Shown in pieces: positions 1 to 7,600 of a DNA stretch of 26,790 nt. The position numbers and the translations under genes were made by a program. The notes beneath the pieces were generated by a model that was not told the DNA's origin, made no database searches, and saw only the letters and a list, made by a program, of their open reading frames with translations. The DNA is taken from positions 1-26,790 of the IMG/VR virus record IMGVR_UViG_3300018083_000104; one strand, given 5' to 3'. The stretch comes from a virus. Within the stretch, counting starts at the first letter, position 1; each line of letters begins with the position of its first letter.

Positions 1-1
1 C

Positions 2-358
2 GCGGAGCGGGTAGAGCGCGCACATTTGCAGACTATCGATGAACGCGATGCAGCCGAAGAAGCATTGAGCCAAGCCTACTATCTCATCACAGGTGAGAGT
101 CCAGAGTGGTCGAATAACTTTGGGAAGGAGGCCGCGCTTGAACAAATTGATGATGCACAGAGGATGTTGCGCGAGACGGTAAAGCAAGCAGAATCCCGCC
201 TCGCCACGCTGACCGAGAAGGCGCGGGCGTTGCTGGAATCTCTGGACGAACAAAGTAGAGCCTGTCCCCGTGGTGTGTGGCGAGATGACAATACGGCGGA
301 TAGGGTGCAGTCAGCCGTACGACTCGCACGCATTGCCCTCCGCGCCTGCCTTGAGTAG
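2..358 (+). CDS. Phage accessory protein, 3' part (cut by window edge)
   Basis: The reading frame is open to the left edge, so this is probably the C-terminal part of a longer protein; a TTG at 26 would be the only start inside the window and has no visible Shine-Dalgarno (SD) sequence. The visible part is charged and helical. It begins with a heptad-like Glu/Arg/Ala run, then a short segment around SQAYYLITGESPEWSN, then a long amphipathic helix. From memory this segment resembles the C-terminus of proteins in early or accessory regions of proteobacterial phages whose function is unknown. It lies on the plus strand, opposite to the late operon, 67 nt before the beta-helix gene. I see no enzymatic motif. 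That the frame is real is fairly sure; the function is not known. Confidence 0.7.
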   Translation, partial: AERVERAHLQTIDERDAAEEALSQAYYLITGESPEWSNNFGKEAALEQIDDAQRMLRETVKQAESRLATLTEKARALLESLDEQSRACPRGVWRDDNTADRVQSAVRLARIALRACLE

Positions 359-425
359 AAGCTGTGAGCGATGCGTGTCTCATGGGCGGCATCGTCATCG
401 GAATTTTTCTGAGAGGATTTTTTTC

Positions 426-1391
426 ATGAAGCAATACATAGACGCAGTGAATGGAGTAGCAGGTAACGCTGGCGACATCGATCATCCGTTGAAGCTATTC
501 GCACAGGCGCGCATGCTCCCCGGCGACGAGATTTATTTCCACGCAGGACAGTCGCACCCGATCGGCACGTACAGATTCATGACGAACGACATGGTGCTCG
601 ACGCATACGGAGACGGCGACGTGCCGATAGTCGTCAAGGTCGTGAATGGTGTATGGATGTATATACGTGACGCCTCGCGCTGTCGCGTGCGCAACATTCA
701 TTTCGATGGCGCGCGGCTCGACGGTCAAGTCATGTCCGTCACGACGAGCGCGCCGGGAAAAATAGTCGACGACTTCGAGATCAAGAATTGTAGATTCTCT
801 CGATCCGGAAACGTCCACGGTCTAGTCATCGGCGGATACTCTGGCGGGCGCGTTCGCAACGGGCAGATTTGGGATTGCGTGTTCGACGATAATTTTTTTC
901 ACGGCACGCTCTGCTCGACGGACGTGCAGGACGTTATTTATCGACGCTGTCGAGCGACAGGAAACGGCGGCGGCAGCGGCTCGCATGGGTTCACCTGTTG
1001 GGCACCGAATGCTTTTCCTGCGCCCGTTCCGACGCGCATCACGTACGCCGACTGCATCGCAGAGCGCACGATCGACGCTAACGGACAGGAAGGCAACGGC
1101 TTTCAAGGCGACGATCGCAGTCGCTTGATCACGATGCTTCGCTGTATCTCACGACACAACTTAGGCAAGGGATTCGTATTCAACATGAGCGACGACGGAC
1201 GCGTCGAGGATTGCGTCGCATACGGAAACGCGAAGGCTAACTTCTCTACGGTAGGAGACGCGAAGCGCTCGACGTGGGTCAACAACATCGGTGTCACTCA
1301 CGACGATGTCATTAGTGACGACGTCGAAGTAAGAGGCGCATCGACAGCGACGATCGTAAGCGCGCGTGCGTTGACTAGAAGCAAGCCATGA
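426..1391 (+). CDS. Parallel beta-helix (pectate-lyase-fold) protein
   Basis: A 321-residue protein. The ATG at 426 is chosen because GAGAGGA at 411-417 sits 8 nt upstream; longer in-frame starts would overlap the preceding gene and give an Arg/Ser/Cys-rich shadow N-terminus. From about residue 60 to 290 it shows the irregular short turns of right-handed parallel beta-helices: repeated strand-turn units such as CRVRNIHFDGARL, VDDFEIKNCRF, QIWDCVFDDN, VIYRRCRATGNG and RVEDCVAYGNAKAN, with Asn/Gly/Asp turns and stacked Cys and aromatic residues. No signal peptide is visible. This fold is typical of tailspike depolymerases and pectate-lyase-like enzymes, but a catalytic set cannot be assigned by eye. 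It is encoded opposite to the tail genes, next to an accessory-type gene, so it may be a separately regulated tailspike, a lysogenic conversion factor or a cargo enzyme. Confidence 0.8.
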   Translation: MKQYIDAVNGVAGNAGDIDHPLKLFAQARMLPGDEIYFHAGQSHPIGTYRFMTNDMVLDAYGDGDVPIVVKVVNGVWMYIRDASRCRVRNIHFDGARLDGQVMSVTTSAPGKIVDDFEIKNCRFSRSGNVHGLVIGGYSGGRVRNGQIWDCVFDDNFFHGTLCSTDVQDVIYRRCRATGNGGGSGSHGFTCWAPNAFPAPVPTRITYADCIAERTIDANGQEGNGFQGDDRSRLITMLRCISRHNLGKGFVFNMSDDGRVEDCVAYGNAKANFSTVGDAKRSTWVNNIGVTHDDVISDDVEVRGASTATIVSARALTRSKP

Positions 1392-1749
1392 GCAAAGTCT
1401 AATGGCACCTGACGGCGGAACGACCGGAACGGATTCTCGCTGGAATTCCACTGCGTCGTCCGCATGGGTGATCGTCAGAAAAATATCGACAGCGACGACA
1501 ACTACCGCAAACAACGACAATCGATTCGAGACGTCGTCTGCGACAACGCGCGTCGACGTGGAGTTGCGAGTCGTCTATGTGAGTGACATCGTCGATCGTG
1601 CGCTCTCAGCGTTTCCGCTGTCGACGTTGACGCGCACGCCAGTTCCCACTGGACCGTGTCGCGTGCGTGATCTGAGTCTGACTCGCGTTGATCCACGCCG
1701 ACGCTTACACGGCGCGGAGATTCACAATCGCGACCCGCCCCTGCGCACG
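1392..1749. other. Convergent intergenic region without a convincing gene
   Basis: This stretch lies between the plus-strand beta-helix gene and the last gene of the minus-strand operon. An open plus-strand frame (1402-1839, 145 codons) crosses it, but it has no SD sequence, a low-complexity Thr/Ser/Arg composition and no recognisable domain, and its last 30 codons are antisense to the small membrane protein at 1750-1887. Minus-strand frames here are Arg/Cys/Ser-rich shadows. I found no strong GC hairpin followed by a T-run on either strand, although a bidirectional terminator would be expected between convergent operons. Confidence 0.5.
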
Positions 1750-1887
1750 CTAACGAATGAGCAGACTCAGTCCGTAAAGGAACAAGCCGAGCCAACCAAG
1801 ACCGACAACTGGCACAGGAACATTCAGAGCGGCGAGTAGCCAGCACACGCACGCCGCGATGAGCAGAACCATTCCGATCGTTACCAT
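1750..1887 (-). CDS. Small two-helix membrane protein (45 aa), end of the lysis operon
   Basis: A short gene of 45 codons, ATG at 1887 and TAG at 1750, starting 14 nt after the endolysin stop. CAGGAGAGAGTTAC directly upstream supplies a strong SD sequence. The product is almost entirely hydrophobic: helix 1 at residues 5-21 (MVLLIAACVCWLLAALN), a Val/Pro turn, then helix 2 at 27-44 ending in a single Arg. I recall tiny proteins of this pattern (hydrophobic helix, Asn/Val-Pro turn, second helix) as frequent in proteobacterial phages near lysis genes, with no proven function. A small holin, antiholin or other membrane accessory is possible. The SD sequence, spacing and composition make it very likely a real gene. 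Confidence 0.8.
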   Translation of the reverse strand: MVTIGMVLLIAACVCWLLAALNVPVPVVGLGWLGLFLYGLSLLIR

Positions 1888-1901
1888 GTAACTCTCTCCT
1901 G

Positions 1902-2498
1902 TCAAGAACAACCGAGCGTCTCGCGAGCGCGAGTCCAGTATTGATGTCGTCTATCGTAGTGCGTCAGTCCGCCGTTCACGCGACGCGTGCATGCGATCAG
2001 ATCGTCTGCGTCGGCGAATTGGTTCAGGTTCTTCCATTGCCAGAAATAACCTGCGCTGCGACACGCGCCGTCAACCGCTTCGAGTTCCTCCGGATGATCG
2101 AGCAAATGCGTCGCGCTACCACAGAGCGCTGTGCTCGTGCGCTGATAGTTCGTGCGTCCTGTCGTCTGGATTAGACCACGTCCGAGGTACTTGTATCCGT
2201 CGCCGTGCTCCGAGTTGCCGAGCATGAACGCGACGCGATTGCGCGGGTCGTCCTTCGTCCAAGGCTGACCGAAGTCGCGCTCGTATCTTTCCTGTGACGG
2301 GGTCGGCGACCATAGTTCGCGCGTGTAGCGTAGCTCGCCGCTCTCCTCTGCGATCTGCGCAAGGAACATCGCGACGCGCGTCGGCGTGTCGATTCCAAAT
2401 TCAGCAAGCGTACGATTGAGCGGCTCTATGAAACGCAGCGCGCGCGCCTGTGAGTTTGTCATGACGAATTGCAATTGGTTAATTGCGAGGAGTCCCAT
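1902..2498 (-). CDS. Endolysin, glycoside hydrolase family 19 (chitinase/lysozyme-like)
   Basis: A 198-residue muralytic enzyme expected to cut the glycan strands of peptidoglycan during lysis. The GH19 signature is clear: an N-terminal helix, then FLAQIAEESGELRYTRELW (residues 45-63) with the probable catalytic glutamates E52 and E61, then the substrate-groove motif GDGYKYLGRGLIQTTGRTNY at about residues 99-118, and a C-terminal segment with AGYFWQWKNLN and VNGG. In relatives the residue before the first catalytic Glu is usually His; here it is Glu (EESG). There is no signal peptide, peptidoglycan-binding or LysM domain, so it should depend on the holin for export. The start at 2498 has a weak SD sequence (GGTAGCAGCA) and overlaps the upstream membrane-protein gene by 20 nt; the ATG at 2462 is an alternative without an obvious SD sequence. 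Confidence 0.92.
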   Translation of the reverse strand: MGLLAINQLQFVMTNSQARALRFIEPLNRTLAEFGIDTPTRVAMFLAQIAEESGELRYTRELWSPTPSQERYERDFGQPWTKDDPRNRVAFMLGNSEHGDGYKYLGRGLIQTTGRTNYQRTSTALCGSATHLLDHPEELEAVDGACRSAGYFWQWKNLNQFADADDLIACTRRVNGGLTHYDRRHQYWTRARETLGCS

Positions 2499-2682
2499 TG
2501 CTGCTACCGATAATCACTGCACGCAAAGTCGAACCGATCCAATTGGTTCTGCGTATGCACATGCGCGCGAGGAGCAGCGTCGCCGCGATGCCGATCACGA
2601 TGCCGATCACGAGAGCGATGCCGATACAAATTGCAAATGTATCCAGCATCGCTAAATAGTTCAGAAGATAGACTGTGCTCAT
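2479..2682 (-). CDS. Small one-helix membrane protein in the lysis cassette
   Basis: A 67-residue protein with ATG at 2682 preceded by GAGGGAGAA as SD sequence. Its start overlaps the stop of the upstream coiled-coil gene (ATGA, 2679-2682). A single long hydrophobic helix runs from about residue 14 to 40 (AICIGIALVIGIVIGIAATLLL), followed by a basic segment (ARMCIRRTNW) and a polar tail, which predicts an outside N-terminus and cytoplasmic C-terminus. It could be a pinholin, antiholin or inner-membrane spanin component. It lacks the long periplasmic coiled coil of an i-spanin and no lipobox gene is embedded in it, so a spanin role is not supported. Position between holin and endolysin argues for a lysis role; the function is inferred only from context. 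Confidence 0.75.
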   Translation of the reverse strand: MSTVYLLNYLAMLDTFAICIGIALVIGIVIGIAATLLLARMCIRRTNWIGSTLRAVIIGSSNGTPRN

Positions 2683-2863
2683 TTCTCCCTCGTGCGTCGC
2701 TCGTCGTATTCAGCAAGGAACTTCATTGCCCATTCGACGTCTTCGTCTGACCACTGCGCGCGCGTGTCCTGACCTATGATCTCTGCCAAGACATGCTCTA
2801 ATCGTTCTACTCGCCGAGTTAGTTCGGCGATGTCTGCAATTCGTTTCCCCGTTCTTTTGTCAT
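2679..2863 (-). pseudogene. Small coiled-coil lysis-cassette gene with broken reading frame
   Basis: The ATG at 2863 overlaps the holin stop (ATGA, 2860-2863) and the stop at 2679 overlaps the next start (ATGA), so this interval is built as a normal gene of the operon. Read straight from the ATG it stops after 14 codons (TAA). One step back in frame within the first codons, the rest reads cleanly as a charged coiled-coil protein: IADIAELTRRVERLEHVL, then a middle segment with QWSDEDVEWAMKF, ending RRTREK. With a single -1 shift or one inserted base in the A-run at 2855-2858 or the G-run at 2847-2850 it would encode about 61 residues. No ATG, GTG or TTG start exists in the correct frame ahead of the coiled coil; only a rare ATT does. 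The cause may be a sequence error, a real frameshift mutation, programmed slippage or non-standard initiation. Confidence 0.65.
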
Positions 2864-3243
2864 TGTCTTCCCCCCTTGTCTCTATCTGTCGGGTACATGG
2901 GATTATGACGATCAGTTATAGGTCCGCTGCGCATCGCGATCTTGTTTTCGATCACTTGCTTGACGACGCGACCCATGAACTCGAATGCCTGCACGCTAAA
3001 AAGACCGACGACGCCCGCAGTGAAAAAGCCGAACGACTCAGGCCAGCCAGCGCCCTTCCATGCGTAGTAGACGAGCAGACCTCCGAATCCTCCCATCACA
3101 GAGCGCCGAACGATCCCCCAAAAATGTTGTGCTGCCGTCAGTTCCTTCCCGCTGACTTCGTGATCTCGAATGTGTGCAACGATACCGCCGACGAGCGCTG
3201 TGATAATGAACCACCACGCGCTAACTATCTCGCTCAGGCGCAC
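2860..3243 (-). CDS. Holin, LydA-like (three membrane helices)
   Basis: A 127-residue membrane protein beginning at a GTG (3243) with a strong SD sequence, GGGGGAGCGCT, immediately upstream. Three hydrophobic helices are visible: about residues 9-26 (SAWWFIITALVGGIVAHI), 46-64 (RRSVMGGFGGLLVYYAW) and 70-90 (GFFTAGVVGLFSVQAFEFM), followed by a charged cytoplasmic tail (from about residue 95, ending DRDKGGRQ). This pattern (short charged loop after helix 1, Gly-rich helices, tail of about 35 residues) resembles the LydA/holin superfamily III group found next to endolysins. It would form the inner-membrane lesion that releases the endolysin. It overlaps the receiver-membrane gene by 23 nt and is coupled to the next gene by an ATGA overlap. 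Confidence 0.8.
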   Translation of the reverse strand: MRLSEIVSAWWFIITALVGGIVAHIRDHEVSGKELTAAQHFWGIVRRSVMGGFGGLLVYYAWKGAGWPESFGFFTAGVVGLFSVQAFEFMGRVVKQVIENKIAMRSGPITDRHNPMYPTDRDKGGRQ

Positions 3244-3997
3244 AGCGCTCCCCCTTCTCTCGTCGATCCTGAATCAGTAACGCGAGACTCGACATCGCGA
3301 ACACAGGCATGAGCACGCTCGACGGAGTCCAAGCGCCGTCAAGGATGAACATTGAACAGAGCGAGAGCCATAGGAAGATCGACAACACCAATCCGATGTG
3401 ACGCGCCGCGCGGTGCGGTCTAATTGCGCCGAACGAAAGAATGATGCCTATCGCAATCATGATTATTGCCCACGCAGCGCCCATGTCGTTCTCGTTGAAC
3501 GTCATGTAATACTGAGACGGTCCCGGTATCGCAGCGACAAGACCCCAAAGGATTTCGGTTGCGCCGACAATGAACGACGCACACTTGACCTCGAAGCGAT
3601 CGTATCTGGTGCTCCGCATTATTTGCTTGAGCGTGATCGTCGTGCGCATGAGACTCTTAACGATTCCTTCGTGGAGCACGGTCGCGTCAAGAGGCTTGAT
3701 AATGAGCGCGTCGAATCCCGCGTCGATTGCCGACGACTCGTAGGGCAGAGCGCCAGTGAGCGCGATAATAGGGATGTCATGCAGTGACGGATCGCGTTTC
3801 ACTTCTCTCGCCAAGTCGTATCCACTTGCATTCGCGAACTTCAGATCGCACACGATCATGTCGCATGAGTTCGCTCGCGCAAGACGGACGCCGTCCGATA
3901 CGTTCATAGCCGATATGACTTGGAAGCCGTGACGCTGCAACTCCCTCGTCTGAAGGATGATGTCGTTCTCGTCGTCATCGACCAGTAGCACTAGCAT
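3221..3997 (-). CDS. Response-regulator receiver domain fused to a four-helix membrane domain
   Basis: A 258-residue protein with two parts. Residues 1-118 form a complete receiver (REC) domain: acidic pocket D7/D8/D9 at the end of strand 1, phospho-acceptor D51 (IVCDLKF), switch threonine T81 (IALTGA) and invariant lysine K101 followed by Pro (IIKPLD). The D51-T81 spacing of 30 equals that in CheY. A linker, then four hydrophobic helices at about 139-157, 172-192, 199-219 and 226-242 follow, ending in a basic tail. There is no DNA-binding or enzymatic output domain. The membrane part recalls stand-alone four-helix proteins found near phage lysis and tail-tip genes. The ATG at 3997 lies 1 nt after the tail-fibre gene stop, with only a weak SD sequence. 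It could let a host kinase or phosphate signal act on a membrane protein at lysis; that is inference. Receiver assignment is firm, function unknown. Confidence 0.85.
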   Translation of the reverse strand: MLVLLVDDDENDIILQTRELQRHGFQVISAMNVSDGVRLARANSCDMIVCDLKFANASGYDLAREVKRDPSLHDIPIIALTGALPYESSAIDAGFDALIIKPLDATVLHEGIVKSLMRTTITLKQIMRSTRYDRFEVKCASFIVGATEILWGLVAAIPGPSQYYMTFNENDMGAAWAIIMIAIGIILSFGAIRPHRAARHIGLVLSIFLWLSLCSMFILDGAWTPSSVLMPVFAMSSLALLIQDRREKGERCAPERDS

Positions 3998-3998
3998 G

Positions 3999-4655
3999 TT
4001 AGGTGTCCGCAGTTATGCGCACGACATTCGTTCCGTCACACTCGACGATCGCGCGCTTCGTGTCCGCGACCGTGATGCCGGTTCCGGACGCGCCGATTAC
4101 TCGGACGCCGAATCCTCCTGTCGTGTTCGCGTAAATCGTATATGCGCGCGGCACGAGAGGAACGATCACGTCGCGCAGCGCGGTCAGAGCGCCTGTCAGT
4201 TCGAGCGAGTCCGCCATCGTCTGCGCATACGTCAGCGTCTTGTTCGCGTCCGCCATCGCGATGACTTGTCGATCGTACAGGAAGCGGATCATATGCTTCA
4301 CGTTCCGATGATCGAGTTCGCCTGTGACTGCGCTGCCGCTCGTCGTTAGTTCGTACAGCGCCAGCTTGTCGGCAGGAAACGCCGTCGCGTTGTCGCTCAC
4401 CGCGAGCGCTCTGCTCAACGCGAGATAGCGTGTGCTCGACACAGTGAGCGCGAGCGATCCGTTCGCGAGTGACGTCATCGTTCCATTGATGGGCCAGCGA
4501 TCGATGCCGGTGTAGTGCCACGTCACGCCGGTCGACGCGGGCAGCTTTCCGAGCCACGACGCGATCGAGACGCTGCCGAAGTTTGCGTTCGCAGTTTCTT
4601 CCTTGCGCGACTGCGATGCGCTGATCTGCGTGATCTTGGTGGTGAGGTCGCTCAT
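3999..4655 (-). CDS. Tail fibre or tail-tip associated protein
   Basis: A 218-residue protein translated directly after the giant tip protein, sharing an ATGA overlap with its stop. The N-terminus is a short Thr/Ser/Gln-rich helix (SDLTTKITQISASQSRKEE), followed by a beta-rich middle part. The last 40 residues form a small glycine-rich domain, including GFGVRVIGASGTGITVAD and RAIVECDGTNVVRIT. This C-terminal pattern (TGI.VA...RAI..CDGTNVVR) recurs at the ends of phage fibre and virion surface proteins, so a role in host recognition or capping the tip is likely. No catalytic motif or chaperone domain is visible. Position at the end of the tail module, just before the lysis cassette, fits a fibre gene. 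Structural role fairly likely; exact partner inferred. Confidence 0.7.
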   Translation of the reverse strand: MSDLTTKITQISASQSRKEETANANFGSVSIASWLGKLPASTGVTWHYTGIDRWPINGTMTSLANGSLALTVSSTRYLALSRALAVSDNATAFPADKLALYELTTSGSAVTGELDHRNVKHMIRFLYDRQVIAMADANKTLTYAQTMADSLELTGALTALRDVIVPLVPRAYTIYANTTGGFGVRVIGASGTGITVADTKRAIVECDGTNVVRITADT

Positions 4656-7600
4656 ACGTTGATCGTCCTTCGTGCGGCGAAGCCGCGTCCGACAGTCGCC
4701 GATAATTGATAGACGTCGATGTATATCGTCGTCTGACTGCCGCCGAAGTCCGTCGACTGCTGCGCGGCAGTGTACGTTGCAGTCTCAGTCGACGATGTCA
4801 GCGTGCGCTTGAGCGTGGTGAATGAGGAGTCCCATATGTCGACCTCATACGATGCTGTCGTCTCGCCGACAGGCACGTCGACATTGTCGCGCCACTCTCC
4901 GCTCGTGCGCGGACGGCGATGCCACTTGATCAGAACATCCCAACTAGCGTTAGCGTTCCGTCCTGCGTGAACGTGGACAGGCGCGAGCGGTTCGAGTCCG
5001 ACGCCCGCGAGTGTGAACGGCAACTGCGTCGCTTCCGTGACGACCTGTCCGAATGCGGGTGCCTTGTAGATGCGAGCGGCGTTAAGCTCAGATGACGGCG
5101 TCGTCACGCGGATCGCCGAATCAACGGACAGTAGGGCGAACAGTTCGCCGATGACGTGCGTAGTCATGTGCTGCTCGGTGCCTTGGATGCCACGGAGCAG
5201 TCGACTCACCTTGTATCGACGCGCCGATAGAAACTCGGCGTTAACGAATCCGATCAACTCACCGTTTCCGCAGTACGCTCTGTTCGCGCCAGCGCGAACG
5301 AGTTCGTCCGTCGACGACGAGAGTTCCTCGTCATTCAATAGCAGTACCTCGAACGAGTTAACCGTGTCGAAGTAGTTGCCGCCTGTCCACGTTGCGAGCA
5401 CCGTCTGCGCGGAGCCGATCGGCGCAGGCTGCGTGATCACCGAGTCGAGCTTCGTGAACGTGACGCCGCCATCGATCGAGCGCCAGAGTTCCGCTCCTGA
5501 CCATCCGCTGTAGTAGCCGGAAGCGACCACGTAAAACCCGACGTTGTCGTCTTCGTCGCGCAGTATCGGTATGTCGAGCAGTCGCGCGAGCGTAGGACCG
5601 GCGATGCCGACGCCTGTCGCTGCGTCCGGAATGCCGACGCCTGTTCCTGTAGGAGAATAGATCGACGGTCGATCTGCGACGCATGTGAGTTTGATGACGC
5701 CTGCGGCTGCGTTCGTTCCTCTGATCTGTAGCGTGTGCCCGCCAGCATAGATCACGTCGCCGGGTTCGAGCTTCGAGTATTTGCGCGGCAGCGCAAGCTC
5801 GTGCTCCATGCGTGAAATCCATCTGTCATACAGCGTGAGTTCCGCCAACTGATTAGCGCCCGTCGCAGTCATCACCATTGGAACCTGCACGACGAGAGGC
5901 TCCATCGCGGAGCCGATCAGACGGCGATGATATTCTGTCCCTGGCTCGTAGTCGTTGTCCGCGTCTTGATACTGGACGGCAACCTCATACGGCAGCGACG
6001 ACTCGACAAGTCGCGTCGAGATCATCTGCGCTGGCGGCTTCTCTCCATAGATATGCGCGCCCAGATCGTCGTCGTCTACAGTGAGCGCGACCGTGCCTGT
6101 GCGCTTGACCGCTTTGAGCAGGAAGTCCGACTCGATCAAGTCCCACTTGAACGCTGGCAGCAACGGCGTCAGGAATGAACGAACGGAGTTGATGCGACCG
6201 AGTCCGTAGCCGAGCAGTACGTCAGACGACAGAGCGCTCACGTTATAGTCGGCGCCGGTGAAGCCTGCGCGATCGAGGAGTTCGCTCACTGCGTCGTCTA
6301 GCGGATACGATCCACCCGTCACGCGACCGAGCCGCTCGATCTCTTTCAACAGGACGTTTCCTGTCGACGAGTCCCATATGACAGAGCGATTATCCTCGGT
6401 GAATCCAAGCATGAATCCGACGTGCAGTTCTGACTGAGCGACGACCTGTCCTGTAGTCGGATGCACTTGATACGCACGCTTGTCGCTGCCGCTCTCGATG
6501 CCGAACGCCCAAATGAATCCGGCAGGGTCTTCGTGAATGTATTGCCCTGTCGTCGACGACGACGCAGTCACAGTCACAGTGAGCAGCAAGACACCGTCAG
6601 CCGTGTACTTGCGAATCGTCTGTCGCTCGCCGATCGAGTTCGACGGACCGACCCAGATGTGTCCGGACGCGCTGACCAGAAGTCCGTTGATCGCAGTCAT
6701 CGCGATCAAGCCGACCAGCGAATTATTGCCAGTGCCGACATATGCAATATATTTTTGTGACGACCCGTCGACCGCTGCGTGCATGTACACGCGACCGGCA
6801 ATGCCGCATGCGTTCTTCGCCAACTGCGCGCAATAGACTCCGGTGAGTTGCGTGTTCGAGATCGTGAACAGATCGTGATCGATAATCACGCGCCAGAATG
6901 AATTGTTTCCGATGCTGCCATCGCCGCGCGCCCATACCGTCTCACTACTTTCGGGAACAATGCCGGGAGCATAGAAGTTAGAGAACGCGCCAGCACCAAG
7001 GAAGTTCGTTCCTCCTGTGTATGCTTGCTTCGATCCGTCAGGACGTGCAATCGTCAATCCGCTTCCGAATCCTGTGAGGATCGCGTATCCGTCGAGCGTC
7101 ATACCGACAGGATTGTATGAGAACGTCGGCGGAACATACGTGCCGACCTGAGAGCCAGCGTAGAAGTTCCAGCGGTTCGCTCTGCTCGATCCGTCTGCGC
7201 CTGCATAGATGTCGCCGTTCTTCGAGAGCGTGACATATGCAGACGACACGTCAGTCGGCCCAAGATTCGCAACTGTGCGCACGTCAAGATCAGCGGACGT
7301 CGCGGAGCGTGACACGAGGAACTCGACGTGTGTCGGCAGCTTGCCGCCGTACGCAGTGATGTCCCATCCTTCGACGACGACATACGAATAGCCGCGATAC
7401 GCTGGCGCAAGCGTGCCTTCCGCAGCGAGTATCAGAGGGTCTTGCAACTGCGTCTCGCTGCCTGGATAGAAGCGCAGCGCCGCCGCGAGAAGCGACGACG
7501 CCGATAGAGACTCTGTCGTCGCAGCCGCGCTCACGTCATACTTGGTTTCGCCTTGCACTTTGACGGTGAGAATACCGCCAGCCTCTCCCTCGCAGAGCAG

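Noticed and set aside
1402-1839. Plus-strand frame of 145 codons after the beta-helix gene
   Set aside because: No SD sequence, low-complexity composition and no domain; its end is antisense to the 45-residue membrane protein, which has a good SD sequence. Not excluded, but not supported.
2479-2863. Spanin pair (Rz/Rz1) in the lysis cassette
   Set aside because: No periplasmic coiled coil behind an N-terminal membrane helix and no lipobox frame were found; the coiled-coil gene here has no membrane segment.
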